Assembly: GCA_004794785.1 (NCBI GenBank)
Contig: SJOL01007286.1
Span: 971,619 to 1,035,618 of the forward strand
DNA: 64,000 bases
Source of the DNA: Opisthorchis felineus
Lineage: Eukaryota; Platyhelminthes; Trematoda; Opisthorchiida; Opisthorchiidae
Direction of reading: 5' to 3'
Made by a program: the position numbers and the translations under genes. The notes under the pieces were generated by a model. The model saw only the letters and a program-made list of their open reading frames with translations. It was not told the origin of the DNA and did not search any database. Below are positions 1-56,800 of this stretch, piece after piece (position 1 is the stretch's first letter; every line of letters starts with the position of its first letter).

Positions 1-2659
1 ACGGACTACCGCGGAAAATTTTGATTTGGGAAGCAGCTGCCCCTTAAAGTAGACAAACGCCATTAACTGTGAGTAGTAGGAGATGCAAAATTCACCTTTG
101 GTTCAGATACTCATACACCTATGTTTGTTATCAGATCTTATAGGCTGTCATCTTAAGACCACGCACAGACCAATTCATGATGTTTACTCTCAATTTCTCT
201 TCTCTTTAATGTAGTGTTATGTTCAACCTTTTGAAAAATGAATGAGCAGGAAGCGTGCAAATGCCTCCACAGCTACATAAACGCGCAAATGAAGTATTTG
301 GCTTGAAAAAATCATTCACTTTCTACATCCCCCCTACCTTATTAGACCAGTGCCGTTTAAGTGGTCGATTCAGAGCAATCGATTTTCACCCAATGTAGCG
401 CTAAGCTTATGGCCGCTAGGCTATTAAAATAAGCCAATCATTTCGCTCTTTGTAGCTTTCATTCCGACCTTTACATGTCGGATTCGCATTCGTGTGCTCA
501 AATCCAGCTGCTTTGATCTTGATGGTAGAACAAACATTTTTTGAGGTTTGTCATGAAAAGTCAACACAGTAGACTCAAGATAAAAGAAAAGGGTCACTCA
601 TCCTGATGAAATGTGTTATCAATCGAACAAACAACTGACAACCGAACTTGAGTGACATTTCCTAAGATTGCAAAGCCATGAAATCAGCCCAAACAGGAGG
701 TGAAAAAACAGCAAAAGGGAGCCCGTATGGGATTGGCCTCTAGGAATGAAGTGTCAATCGCTAGACCGATGTTTTTTATTGTCCATCGATCTCACAATCC
801 AAACACTGATTTAAGTCTACCGATTGGGTTATAAACATGCTGAGTTTTAGACTGAATAGGTTATTGAATGTTCGCGGTCATTTACGAGCCACTATCAATA
901 GGACGTCAGCAAGCAATCCGCGAGTTGGTTAAATTGTTTCTTAGACTTAGTGTGGCCTTGATGTAGCTTGAAAATATCAATATGTGAGTTGCAGTTTTTG
1001 TCTCGCAACCTTATTAACGTTCCACGATAAAGGAATTTCTCGACGATTAATTAATTATTGGCCGGATATTAGGGGCAGACCGAGGGAATTAATGGAACAA
1101 AACAAGAGTTTGGTTGTACAGATCAGGAAAATGCTGTCGGCACATTGCTGTCCACAACACATCAGTAAGAGTAACAGATTTCTAAAATTCTTTGAAACTA
1201 CACGTTAGGAACAGACCTCGCGAAGGTCTGGCCTGGTTAGCCGTCAACAAGTCATTTTAAATGAAAGAGTAATGAGACTAAGAGCGTTAAAACCACCTGC
1301 CGGTTAGAGCCTCCCCGTGCAACTAACTTAAATAGTTTGGAGTTACAAGATGCAGTGATCTACTTGTCTCTCCTAGAAAGAGCGCGTTTTCGTGCAAAAT
1401 GCTGCAGTATGTGTGGAAGGGGTTGTATCAGGTTTGACCTTCGGGAAACAATGGATTGTTATTTAAACAGTATTCATAATCCGGAGAATTTAATGAGCCA
1501 TGAATTTTGTATACACATCGGGCTGGCGAGCCAAGCGGGGAAAATAATGCTTGGGCCCTATCAGACCATCGCTACTTTATTGAACATCGTCGACAGATGA
1601 GCATTTCAAGGGTTTCGAATCCCCGGTCTAATAGAAATGCTCTTAGTGGTGTGTGACTGCAATCAGTACTTCTGTCACTGGTTTGAGACAATCTGAACTA
1701 GTCACTTAGTAATGTGTGAAACCTTTCCAGCGGTTAATGGCTTCGTATTATCCCCATTATCGTTATCAGCGTCTGAAAGTTAGGATAGCCTCCATCAATT
1801 GGAAAAGTAGCCGACTGTTTCTCAGCATGGACAGTTTATAAGGAAAATTATCACATTTATGGTGTTTCAACACAATATTACTTTGAGGTAGACCAGGACC
1901 TACATTCTTCTCCATTCTTCTCTCAGCTCAACGCTGTCATATACCAAGGTAAGAGGTAATCCTCCGTTTCCCCTTTTTACTCCCACAAGGTTGTTCCTTA
2001 ATAACTGAAGTTACGTCAGATGCCGTGCAAGTTGACAGGCAGTTTTTGACCACATGGAAATGTCCACTGTTTTGAAGCCTTTGTATAATTCAAAGGTTCT
2101 TTTACGCCAAACTAAACGGTTTGATCCAAAACGTCTTCAGCCTCAGCATTACCGGTATGTGAGCTTATGGCATATTTAGCTCGGAATGGAAGAAATACCA
2201 ACCGTTGGCATTGAATTCACTGTTTCATATGTTCCAACGATAGTCAGGGCTTTTTGAAGGAAAGGCGCATGACTAGCACTTTATGAATTCTCTCAGGGGA
2301 ATTTTTGCTGTTGTTGTGAATGTGATAATCATAATTCATTATTCTGCCATGTTTTATGAGCATAATTTGAAACACAGACCCCGGTGTGTTTCCACCACTT
2401 AGTTTGTCAGAAACCGCTGAAAAATTCTGGTGCGACGAATTGTTTGTGTTCCGAATGACAGCTATTCCAACCGATACTGGCCGCACTGAATGGACTTTGA
2501 ATTGACAGATGTAACACAAGGTGTTGAACCATTTCACCAGCCGAAGAATGAAGGCCCAAACTAACTTACAAACTCACTGTCTCCACGAAAGAAAGGATAG
2601 GGAAACCAACGACCCTATGATAGTTGGAAAGCCATAGTTGAAACAAAAGTGGTAAAGTA
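1..2659. other. flanking DNA, nothing recognised
   Basis: Short, mutually overlapping open frames only; none resembles a known protein family and none has convincing splice signals. No tRNA, repeat or transposon fragment was recognised by eye. Confidence 0.5.
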
Positions 2660-2702
2660 ATCCACTCCGCAGTTTGCCCTGACTGGGCTTCATCAGGTGG
2701 AT
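2660..2702 (-). ncRNA. decayed hammerhead-ribozyme motif
   Basis: On the minus strand, ATCCAC, then CTGATGA, then an arm GCCC paired with GGGC around AGTCA, then AAAC and finally GTGGAT. Stem I is a perfect 6-bp pairing (ATCCAC with GTGGAT). The family's GAAA box has lost its G, an extra A precedes stem II, and the cleavage triplet is not clear. It is therefore a probable dead relative of the hammerheads at 33771 and 42112. Confidence 0.45.
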
Positions 2703-4626
2703 GTAGCAAAATTTGACCAGCGAATTTTCTGATTCAAATTTTGCACTGTTACCTCTCAAACTTAATCAGTAGCCGACCGGATCACATGAACTCCAAAATA
2801 CTCGAATCCTCGATTGATCGTGCATTAAGAAGGCATACCGAAGAGTTGACCTGTTTTATTCCTTGCTCAAAAGAAGTCTGATTTGTCCATCTTGACTCAT
2901 CTCGTACTATTAATGCTGGTGTCTATATTGTTCTTAAAGATGTACTTGCGTTGTTCTCTTTGAGGCCAGAAATCGGGATCGGAGAATCCTGCTCTGATTC
3001 TGTGGTGTCCACTTCGTCTACATTGCCTTCTCGCTTTGGAAAATACTGCAATTTAAATTACTTTCAACGGCTGTTGATCTTTCAGAATCCACTAAATGAG
3101 ATTATATTAAAATGCGTGGACTCAGTAACCAAATTTTGACGCTATCGGCATGCACGCTACGTTGAAACACGTAATGAGGAGGCTTGCTGTTAGATCGCAG
3201 AAATCTTAGCAACCTGAGGTCTTGTTGAAACATCCGGTGAATGTGAGAAAATTTGACTGCACTTAAGTATGGGCATACAAAGAAAGGTGCCGAAGACTCA
3301 GCCCAATTTCCCTTCTACTAAATTTGTCATAATTATCGAACATATTGCTCAGAAACCATTGCTCTAACATCGGAGTTTCTATTTCTTCATCGATTTCAGA
3401 AGCTTTTGTATATCTGTTTCATAATGGTTGGCCATATTGATAGAATTTTGCTTTGTTGGACGAAATTCAAAGTAGTGACGCAGATTTTGATGCTACAAAG
3501 TGAGAATTCGTAGTCAGAATGAATTACAAGGTTGTTAACAACGACCATTTGAAATCTTGCTACGTTAGACGACAGCACTGACCTTATTGTGTCACGTAGG
3601 TCGCTAAGCAGCGTGTAAACTGGAACTTGAGATAAAGCGGTACACTTTACTAGTTTGTTGACCTCATGCGTGTTAATGGAGATGAGTAAGAGTTACATGA
3701 ATAGGAGTCTTTGATAATCCATCTCTAGGATTTCCTCCTCGGAATATGGGTCGATGGCTGTGTGCTTCTCTGAATAGGTGAAATTCATTCAGGCAGATGA
3801 CACGATTGCGCTGCAATTTACTGCTTCAGATAAATTAGTTCTTAATGGACAGAATCTCTGGGAAACTTCGAGGTTTCAAGGGGAACGAGGACACAAGCTT
3901 CTGTATTTGTTCTTTTCAGCCTATTTAGTCCTCTGGAAGAAGCATGCGATATTTGTCTCATCCGATTGTCAGCAAAACTGTGAAAGAATTTCATTATTAT
4001 TCTCGTAATGAAATGAATTCCTTGAGCCACAATATCGAGTGGAAGCATGGACCTGACCCACTTTGTTGAAAGGTGTCGCAGGCCAAGTAGTCGGTGATAG
4101 ATGACATAACCCCACCAAGGCACTAAGTGCCTCTAGCGTGGGGAAACACTGAAATCCAACAGTGATCGTTGCCTAGTGATCAACACAGCGCAGCCACATT
4201 TCAGACAGTTGGCTGGCTCCGGCATCCAATCCGCTCGTTTTGGCACGCAGTGCTGCACAGAATTTCGACATTTTTCACTCAGTGCTCACCGCTACAGTCC
4301 GAACCAAATCTGATGAAGTTCACGGAACGACAAAAAATTTGAATGTTCGTACACCGTCCATCGCAAAAAAAGCATACATGAAAAGAATCGCCATAAACAA
4401 CGTAGGACGCACTTTCTAATAGGATGGAGGTCCGCACGGCCAGGTACAAAATCCGGTCACCAAACTTAAAGGCCAATAGCAAACGTGATGTTCGTGAGAT
4501 TGATATACAAATGTGGTGTCGTGTGAATAACTAGAAAACATGAATGAAGAGACTGTAAACTCTAGAAAAAACGAAGAATCGGTGACCCAGTCTACTAATT
4601 AAATTAATGCAACAGCCTCGACAACT
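2703..4626. other. flanking DNA, nothing recognised
   Basis: No coding or RNA gene supported. The longest frame (3842-4123, minus, 93 residues) has no family features. Confidence 0.45.
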
Positions 4627-4770
4627 TACTACCTATTCCATTCTTGTAGCCCATCAGGCACTCTTGGACCCCGAACTTCCATCAGCCTTAGCTTCTACTT
4701 GAACACCCAATTCTACATAACTGGCGAGATACAAACGTCTGCAAATTAGTTAGATTGTTAACGAGAGATA
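4627..4770 (-). repeat. degenerate copy of the hammerhead repeat unit
   Basis: The stretch tcatcaggcactcttggacc to cttctacttgaacacccaat follows the unit seen at 33801-33870 with many changes. The ribozyme core on the minus strand reads CTGATGG, then CAAGAA, then GGAAT, so the conserved A9 and GAAA are lost. This is an old, inactive copy. Confidence 0.5.
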
Positions 4771-7700
4771 TCTTTCAATTAAATGTGGTAAATGTGTGAT
4801 TAATCATGATTTCGTAAGTACAATGAAGTCCCGATCAGATATCAATGCATTTGATTTGTTGGGTTGTTTTTACTTGTCTGGATCACAACGAAAGTTATAG
4901 CGCAGAATCCATTTTCCAAAATTACAAACTGAAGGCTCACAGCCGCTCAGTGTGTTAGTTTCTTAAGTGGAAGTGTGTTGAAGCCGACTGCAGGGAAAAG
5001 CAAATATCTTATATAGGTGGTGTTGTGCTGATGGCCTGTGATCACCAGAAAGAGTGATGGCGTGTACGCTTTTAGGTCGTGTTGGTGTCTTGTTTGCTGG
5101 GTTGACCTTCGATTACGGCTGGCGGTCTGGATGTTCAGCCCTACTGATTGACGATCAGCTCGTTCTCTGGACACTGATCAGATCTGGTGCGATTATACGT
5201 TACCAAGAAACATATCTCCCGCAAACGATGCAGCCTCGCAAATCTCTCGAAGGGGGCCATTCCACTGTACAAAGCTGAAATGCACCGTATAGCTATTCCT
5301 TCCATGTTTGGACTTATCAGAAGTGTGGATCTTTCAAATATTTCTGGAGATGTGAAACCGTGGAGTTCCGGTTATTAGTTAAGTACTGCAAAACGAGTGC
5401 CTGATCAGTACTGTGACTAACTTAGACTAACACAGGACCTAACGCCACTTATCCTTCTATCGTGCAATTCACGTCATTTGATCCGGTATAAAAACTAGTT
5501 TCAGAGCTAGAAACTTCTCAGATCACAGATTCATGCTGTTTGTGGGATTCACTCCTTTCTAGGCTGATCACTTGCGGTTAGTAGCTGTATGGTAGTGAAG
5601 TACTAAATTGGAGGTCACGGACTCTGGTCGCCCTAATATTACTGCAGTAGGCACTGTTACTGTCTTTCAAAAAGGATGAAAGAGCGATACAGAGTTGCTG
5701 TTTTTTGGGATAGATTGGCTACTCCTCAAAATCTCTTCAAAAGCCTACTCCTATAGATATGCAAAATAACATTTTACACGTCTAAGCAGACCACAGTTTA
5801 GAGTCATGTGGTTTTTGAACTTTATTTGTGCCGTGCACTCATATTGCGATCATGAGCTTTCTGCCATTCTTGTCATTTGAAGGCATAACCATAATAGACT
5901 GTATGGTTTACGCATGTCATAGGAAGTCAAACTCATTGTTCCGGTTTTCAATGTCTACGCGCCAAACGCTGTAGTTCAAAGCTAACTTCCTTGACGGAAC
6001 ATTGATTGGCGGGTCTGGTGACTTTTGAATGGTGCTACACTGTGGAATGCACCGTAGTACAGCAAAAAATGAGGGAGTGATGAATGACCTTTTTACCTGG
6101 ATGACAAACTGGTGACTGATGCCGGTGCCCACTGTTACACCATCATATTAAGCTGGATGATGGTTTGGGACAGTCCTCTGCATGTTCATCCCTCGGATTT
6201 ACGTTGGTGCCAACGATTTGTGCGCAGCTGTGCACTCAGCTCCGCGCAAAATGTCCGTGGCTTCTTACTTTGCGCGGCCGTCCAGTGGTTTGACCACTTT
6301 TGACCGGCCAAGCCGGTTCGGATGCCATTCATTCAGAGTACCGATAGACGGAATCAATATGGCATTCACGGAGTAATGCGGCCACTATGAATGCACTTTC
6401 CACTTGACTGTGTACTTTTTTGGTTATAGGGAGCTCACTCTTTTTGAGAAGCAAGGTGCTTAGCTTACCTAATCGCCTACAAATTTTCCGGTTCCGAAAC
6501 ATAGCATTCTGCTACGAAAAGTCGAAGATGAATGAAACTTGACTATACCACATGATAGTTTATATACTTTTGCGTCCTGGGTACAGTTGGCCGGACTCGG
6601 TAGCCATCACACATCATAACATTTCGACGTATTCGAATTTGGAAACACTTTAGCGGCTCAGATAAGTCAAGTGGCCTACGGGTATTAACACATCTTTGTT
6701 GTGAAAAGCCGCCTTATGTACCATAAACAGTGAGGTCCACAGCGTATCATCTATGGCGTAAATATTTATAAATCTGTTGACTGGCTTAGACCAATAGCAG
6801 TGCAGATTTTCACGACAATTCTTCATGCCAAGTTTCTCTTTAATATTGTCCAGTACTTGTGAAAAACCCCTCACTATTCAATTCGCTTCGGTATAGCTTA
6901 CCACAAGAGAATAGGATGTTTAATTATTAGTATCCCCCTGCGGTAATTTTGTATACATACGCCATATTCACACACGCCTATTTTGCTGGAAGACCATATC
7001 ACGCACCCTATGCGAATAGATCCGAAGTGGTTGAATTAACTGATCCCTAGATGCTCATATCAATTGATTTGCCGTTAAAATGCTATCACACGGGCTGCAT
7101 AAAGGTCTCCATTACCCTCATCCTCTTCCTTGGACTGATGAGCGATAATAAGTCATAAGAGAGTTAAATTAATCGATCCGCAATCGGGTCACTCGAGAGA
7201 ATATAAAGCTCATCAAGTAAGGTTGGAGTTAGACTGATGGCCGGTTAAGTACATAACACACCATTTAATCAGACAAACTTGTTTGTCTAGAACGTGATTT
7301 TTCAGAAATGCCGCTTTACCTGGGACGACTGGGTTCGCCCACGTTCGTGAATCCACATTGGAGCCTAAATTAACATACCTAAGAACTAGTACGTCCTTGT
7401 GATTTAGCAGTTATCTGTCTCTCTGTGTCCGTACGTTTACGCTTCTTATACCGGCATTCAGTTGGTCATATCTTATTGGATAGTTTATCCCGGGACAGGA
7501 CACTGTCGGGGCTCCATTACTTAGACAGATAAGTTTTCGTTGACAGATGGGCGGCAAATCAGGTGCTGAATAAAGAATTTGTTCACAATGTAGTATGTCT
7601 GGAAGATCTTTAGAAAAGGAGTCTGGAAACGAAAACATGAGAAACTAGAGGGTCGGTTATTAAGAGCCCTTAGAGGAAAGGGATTGTGTTAACCAATCGT

Positions 7701-9857
7701 TCATCATGAATTTCCGTGTCGGTATTTCGGTGATTGCTTTGGGCATTCGTTCTCGTAACACTGGCCTGGCGGCTGCGGAAGCAGTGTCGGTTCTTCCCAG
7801 TTTAAAGCAGACCTAGTCAGTGCGTTGTTATATAATGGGCACTGAATATTCATGCTGCAGGTTGGTACATATTAGCTCCATATTTTAATTATCTGCCCAC
7901 CCGGTTCTCGTCTGAACAGTCCCCCTCCCACTCAGATGTGATTACTGTTGTTGGTTCACACCAAAGAATGGAAGCAGTGGACTTGTTTGGCTCACCTAAG
8001 AGTTCAGCAACAATGTACATGGCTTGGGACACCGGGATTTGAAGTCCGGACATCCGATATGTGAGGCGAACATGTTACCATCACTGAATGTAAGTCTACT
8101 ATCACGTCCAGAAACGTAGTTATCTAGTCGAATGTTTAAACTGACAATGTAGCCAGTGCAAGAGGTTATCAGGTGACGGACATGTTCGATCTCAATGAAA
8201 AAGGCTTACTGTTTCAGGTCACCCCAAAGTCCACGCAAGTCAACGAAGGCTTTATGCTACCAAGTTTGGATTTTCATTCTACGGTATAAAAGGCTTTGTT
8301 AAATAAGCGGAGTATATGCATGGCCAAAAAACGCTCGAAAAATCACTTGACAGTTACATTCACTTACGGTGCTACTGAGGGACTAAACTATTAGTTTTTG
8401 TAACAGGTTCAAAGGGGTTGAATGATAATGTGAAACTGAGAGTATGATTGAGTTAAAAGAAGTATCGTTTCGAATGATAGAACAAAAGTCTAAGAAGCGG
8501 TAGATAGTTTTGTCAATTGATTTCTGTAATGCATGGTCCGAGATTCGGTCAGTGCGCCATTCTACAACCTTCCAAGTAATTGTTGATTATAAGGGTTGTG
8601 CAGACTGTAAAAAGGATAGGTTTTGGACAGTGACACACGACCTGGTTTCCTGTAAGGACAACTGGATATTCAGGGAGAGCTACTGCGTCGCCTATGCTGC
8701 CCACCATCTGGGTATGCTGTCGGAAATCTAGTTTAACCGCTAGTTCGTTCGCTGAGGTAGATAATTTGCAACCATACAAAGCATCACGTTAACAAAATAT
8801 GCGCACCATGATCCAAGACAAGGATAATCTGGCTAAAAGCATGAGAGACAAGTTATTAGATCGTGTCCCAGCTTTCCAATGGCGAACTCGAACGCCCTGT
8901 CATTGGCTCACTGTTCTTCGTGCGCATTCGTTGACTTCAGTGTTTTGTCACACTGAATAATTAGTTGAGAAAAATCCCATGAAGCTTTTTCGCTCAAGTG
9001 GAGTACATATTACGCCCTAAAAGGTGGGTGTGAATTCAAGCAAAAGTCAGTCACTTTGAGTTACCAACTACACAAATAAAACGCTTCGGTGTTTCTGTCC
9101 TTGACTGGAACACAGCCGGTGCAGAGCCTTTGAACAGCATTCGAAAGCGCCCTAAATAGATTCAAACGAACAACCATCTTCACATTGTTACGATTCTGTG
9201 AAGCGCGAAGTAAGACACTTGGACAGATGTCTACAAAGCCGCTTAAAAGAACTGTGTATTTAGCACCGTCGGCGGCAAAAAAACACTAAGGCGCTGGCAG
9301 TGAAGCTAATGTTGACGCTATCAGTATAACAACTGTAAAGCGATGGCCCATTGAGAGCGACCAAGACTTCCGCAACAAATTTTCTTACTATACTTAGCCG
9401 CCAGTGTGAATTCCGTTCACGTTTTGAGACCGAGACGACTCACTTGTACGAATGATACGTCTGCTTACTCCAGACTGCGAGTGACCACTTCTTGAACACA
9501 ATTAGTGAGCCTTAAGGATATGAAGCCACAGCCGTCCAGATGATGGTTGGCTAGCGCCTCGGTTAACAGGGACCTAGACGATCCAAATGAATTAGTTAAG
9601 ATTGGCGCTTCAACTACTGACCTCCCACAGGAAAGTCTATGTGATCTGTAGGATTATTTCCCTCACGAGCATATGAACCGTATTTTGTAGGTAATGAGAT
9701 TATGAAGCCTTATTCATTAGCCTCATTCTATTGAGTAAAATCAACCCATGCTGAAAGGCCCACAGTTATAGTTGTTGCACTTCTATTGAAAACTATTAGC
9801 AGTGAGCACCTCACGGTGGCTTTTGAAGTGAGGTCCACTAATTAGGGTTTTTAGTAA
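4771..9857. other. flanking DNA, nothing recognised
   Basis: About 5 kb without a supportable gene. Frames such as 8510-8731 (plus) and 8549-8779 (minus) overlap each other and match no family I know. No transposon relic is clear. Confidence 0.45.
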
Positions 9858-10013
9858 GTGATGGATGGTTAAGGGACGAACTTACTGACCTGAAGGCCCG
9901 TGGTTCGAATCCAACCATGCCATCTCGACTACACCAGTTTAGGCTTGGGAAACCTTGCAGTACCTCAACCTTCGAACTGCGTGGCGGCTCGGCACCGAAA
10001 GGACTACTTGGAG
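9858..10013 (+). repeat. old tRNA-derived SINE copy
   Basis: Contains the SINE landmarks in order: ttactgacc, ggcccgtggttcgaatcc (internal pol III B box), ttaggcttgg, ggcggctcggcaccgaaagg. It is clearly more diverged than the copies at 22746 and 47020 and has lost most of its A box. Confidence 0.65.
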
Positions 10014-10446
10014 TAAACTTAACTACATTTACCCGTTATTCTGGAGCTAAACGTCCAGGGTGAGACCAGACTGGCTTGACGTGGAACACACTCACTAGCA
10101 AATTACTTTGTGATCAACGAGAGGCCCAACAGAATCTCTCACATTTTTCTTCAGATTGGCTTTAGTAGAGTTCTGAATCTGGCGTTCACTTGTGAAAAGG
10201 AGGCCGGCTCAGTTAGCCGGGCACACCATGTGGTGCTAAATAACGAAATTACTTGAGCTCCAACAACCACGAATAGAAGGCATATTTTGTGTAACCTCGT
10301 TTTAGGTTCGTGGCTGGCATGATACACCTTTTGCGTTGCAAGGGGTCACCTTTGGATCGCACATTCTATGAAAGAAGTAACCGGTTGAAAATCAGTGATA
10401 ATATGCTTTATGTATCAGCTGCGAAACCACATGAGCACGTCGCTGC

Positions 10447-10510
10447 GTATGAGGACACCACCTACAACCGCTTTCGCTTCAAATAGGGCTCATCAATATT
10501 GTCCAGCAAT
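10447..10510 (-). ncRNA. possible second hammerhead-like motif
   Basis: On the minus strand: GGACA, a short gap, TTGATGA, 14 bases beginning GCCC, GAAA, GCGGTT, then a segment ending TGTCC. The 14-base spacing between boxes equals that of the intact hammerheads, and GGACA pairs with TGTCC as an outer stem I. The first core base is T instead of C and stem II is poor, so it is inactive or a chance match. Confidence 0.25.
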
Positions 10511-11369
10511 GCATCCATCACACGAGGCAGCGAGTAAAAGCCTGTGCGGTTAGCTGTAACACGACGCAGTCGCTGGCTATGGAAGTGCTTGTACGACAAC
10601 TAGACAATACAGATATTCGATTCAATCGATTATTTTCAGTACGATCCTGTTCGGTCATGCAGCATGAAAAGGCTAATAATGCTGTCGTCAACTTGTCTCG
10701 TTGATTCGTTTGCAGACACTGATGATAGGACATAAGTTAGGATTGAGTATTCGGGAAACTATAGTTCCTTTTGTTTGTCAAGTTTGTTGTCCAGTACAGA
10801 GAAAGGGAAAATGAAGTAAAAATAGAGCGAAAAAAAGTTGTGTAGCATCCAAAAGTAATGATTCGGTGCCATGGATTGCCAAGATTAGTACCAACACAGC
10901 CAGTCCAGCGGATCTATGTACACTGCAAAGAGAAGGGGTGATGGGCAACAAATCTGAGGGTTATAAGAAATATGGGGTGATCAAATTTTGGGTCAACCTG
11001 TAACGCCGATGCAGGCGCGCTGCCCCCCGTTGGACTACTGGCTGTTCTGGTCTTCGGAAACAAGAAGCAATAAAATCAAACGAGAAAGTAAAGTGAATCG
11101 TGACCAAAAGAAAAGGTGGGACAAAGGTAAAGACAGCGGACAAATCAAAAGAAAAAAAGGAAGTTAAAAACGCTGAGCAGTCTACTGGGAAACATGAGAG
11201 CATGCTGCTAGGATGAAATGGCAAAAAGCATGAGGTAGGCATATTGTGAAGCCTAGAAAAGTGTGGTTGATTGTCCAAATGTGCAGTGACCAGAAAGAGG
11301 CACATACGCTGAGGATAGTGAACAGGACTACAAAGCAGATGGAGAAACGAAGCTACAAACAAGTTTCAC
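10511..11369 (-). other. GYS 3' flank, probable 3' UTR included
   Basis: Follows the GYS stop codon. On the minus strand 11000-11350 is strongly pyrimidine-rich. No canonical AATAAA or ATTAAA was found on the minus strand here, so the 3' end cannot be placed. Confidence 0.35.
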
Positions 11370-53804
<42,435 letters not shown>

Positions 53805-53849
53805 CCCCAAAGGGCGCGTGCTTTCTTCCGAAAGATAGACCTTGTACAT

Positions 53850-56800
53850 ATTTCTCGGTCAGTTCAAAAAAAGTAAGGCCCAGTTCCACAGCTATCGATT
53901 TATTTTCAAATCCTAGACTGGCGCAGCTGGGCAAAATCCCCATAAGCACGCTTAAACTCTATATAAATCTGTCCTATGAAGTGGTGGGGGACACCCCATT
54001 ATCGAGAAGCGAGCTTAAGCTGACGGCGAATGTGGCTCAAAACATGACCTCCGAGAACAGAATTTTGAATAAGTTGGTTGGGCCGGAGGGCGCATTCCCT
54101 GGTATCCTTTAGTCAATGGCGCATGCCATTACTGCTGCCCTCGTGCTCTCGTGCACCCAATCCTTATAGTAAGGAGGACATTCTGAAGATCGGAAGCCTG
54201 CTAAGGTTGTGGTCATCCATGAGGTGGAGAGCAAGGCGGTGCGTAAAATTCGTAGACAGACCAGTCGGATGAGTGTACTCTGAAGACTGTGTGACGGGCC
54301 ATTCATGGTTAACCGTAGGAGCACTTGGTTAAAGTAAACCTGCGATCTTGAGGGTGTAGCGTTCGTAGATATCACTTTTGTCTCGTACTTATTCAACGAT
54401 AAAAAGGGAAAGAACTAGAATCACGAACCTGAGGAGTGAAAACAACCGACAAACGCTCATCCAAACTCCCTTCTGGCCCAGGTTTTCAAAAGACCTCCCA
54501 ACTCGTAGCACCCGCGTTGATTGCAGTCCAGCATCCTCCAACGTGTTCACAACCATCACTCTCCCTGTCGACCTCATCAGCCACCCAGTTTCCCTAGTTC
54601 AGTTGCACGTTCTCAACCACACTGCCCCCATTTTCACTCTTCACCCCGCTCCCGACACAATTTGCTATCCACATACCCCTGATCTTCCCTTGCCCTTGAT
54701 TCAAACCATCTTATGCTTCACTTCCTAACCTTTGTGCCGGTCAAATTACCGCCCAGATTGCAATCCTGTTCTCCCAGCTGGAACCAATCGGGTGGGTCAC
54801 CAAACGAGGCAGCGCAGAAATGTTTCCAGGAGACCTGCATCAGCGCCTAAATTAAATCCTCTGGTGTGTACCACTTTGTGTAGTTGTAGTACCCTAATTT
54901 GTTTTGATTTATTTTCTCTCGCTCATCGCTGTACATGAAGAAACAGAGGGACACATATCCAACTGGAGCCACGTCGGCATACTAGCACTAGCAGGAATAG
55001 GTACTTTTCTAACGGGGCAATAAGGAGACGCATTGAGGTCGGCCCTGTCTGTCAACCTCTAGGGACAACGGAAATCCAGCGCCATCAAGTCCTGAGTAGA
55101 ACAACTGGTCAAAACAGAACAACTGGCATCAAAATAGGCATCCACATTCAATGGATAAACTGAGTGAACCGAAGTGCGCACCTATCAGCAAGGACCAGCT
55201 AATTCGAGAACCAAGCGGGTGAACATGAACCAACCAAGAACCAACACGGTGAACTCCGTTCAGATCAGCCGACCATATCCATGAAGAAAACCGCGGGTCG
55301 GGAGCAGACGAACCGGAATGAGGGCAGTAATCTAATAAAAATGGGAGGGACATAGTCAACCACTCAAACAGCACGGAGGTAGATTAGGACGCAACAGAGA
55401 TCACGAATAGACCAATCAGGACTAAGAAAAATGAGCGTCAAGGATGGGATTTATTGAAAAACATTAACGCATGAATTGTGGACCGTTACGCAAAGCATAT
55501 CGCGAACTGACCAAACAGACCTCACTTAAGATGATCATAGACAACCAGCCAGGTTGCATCTGCAGACCATATAAGCGAAAGCACGAAGGGGAGAACTGCG
55601 CAGCCAGAGGTGCGCTGATGTGTCTCGAATAGTGATGAAACTTTTGCAACTCAAATTACAAGTGCAGCGAGCGGATCAGTATCCCCTGGTGAACTACTGC
55701 TCCTCTGCATTTGTCTTGTGCAGTTTAGAACGCTTTCTAAGTCTGTAACACCCGACCATAAATAAATTAGAAAATGTTCCGCAAACAGCGACACTGTTAT
55801 TATATTTTCATCACCATTCACGCTTGTCGCGACTACCTCAACTTAAGCTTTACACACGCAGACACTGCCTCTGATGCTCCGTTCTTGTCCTATATCTTCC
55901 GTGGCGGTTGTTTACCATACCTCTCCATCCACACCCTCAATAATAATCTCTGCGGTTACTAATTCACTTTTTCAGCGAAGGTAAACAAGCTGGGCTGGCC
56001 GTGGTTTTTACTAACCTGTTTCGATCCCTTTCTAAAACAGGCTCCCAGTTCGGCGTTCTGTGCCAAAACGTTACCACCTTTGAACAAACTCCATACTGAT
56101 GTAGTTCCTATTCATCGTTCCAATAGGACCATCCTGTGAACTCTGTCTCAGATCGGTTCCTCTTGGTAGGCCTCGTCATCTTGCCCCACTTCTCGCACCT
56201 ATTCACCAGCGTCCAAAAAGCCGTTCCATATTGCACTAGTGTCGTCCACTGTGCCACTATCGTTCACGTGCGATGAATTTGGCCACCCCCATGTGTGCTG
56301 CCGCCAGTTTTCTAAGTATATCCACTCATATTAACTCTGCAATTCTGCTGTTTTCCTGTTGACCTGAAAAAAATTATCTTTGGCTTCTTGTTTATCAGCC
56401 TAGATCTTCTTCATCCCTTGGTCTTTGACGAGTTTATCATTCCTAATATAACGCTACATTAGCGCGCCTGGTTTGATTGTTTATTTTTTACTGGTCATTC
56501 AACAGTTTTGGTAATCTCCCACTAAAACCTTCAAGTACGTTTATTTAACTGAGTCACCCGACTTCATCGGAGTCCAACCCACGATACAATAACTCCCTGA
56601 TACTTGCTGAAGTCCAGACACGTTTGTTTGTTACATATTGCTTTGAGGTATATTTACTAATAATATTCCCAACCAGTGGGTGGCATACCGTCAGGCATGA
56701 TTATAATAATAACAACAATACAATGAATAAAAGCACGACTGGCGGGATTTGTGTGTATTAGGGATTGTGCAGAAAAGGGACAGTGCGATAAAGAGTGGGC

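Noticed and set aside
600..640. CTGATGA as another hammerhead
   Set aside because: No stem II and no GAAA at a suitable distance.
7130..7180. CTGATGAG as another hammerhead
   Set aside because: Followed by cgataataagtc with no paired arm and no GAAA box.
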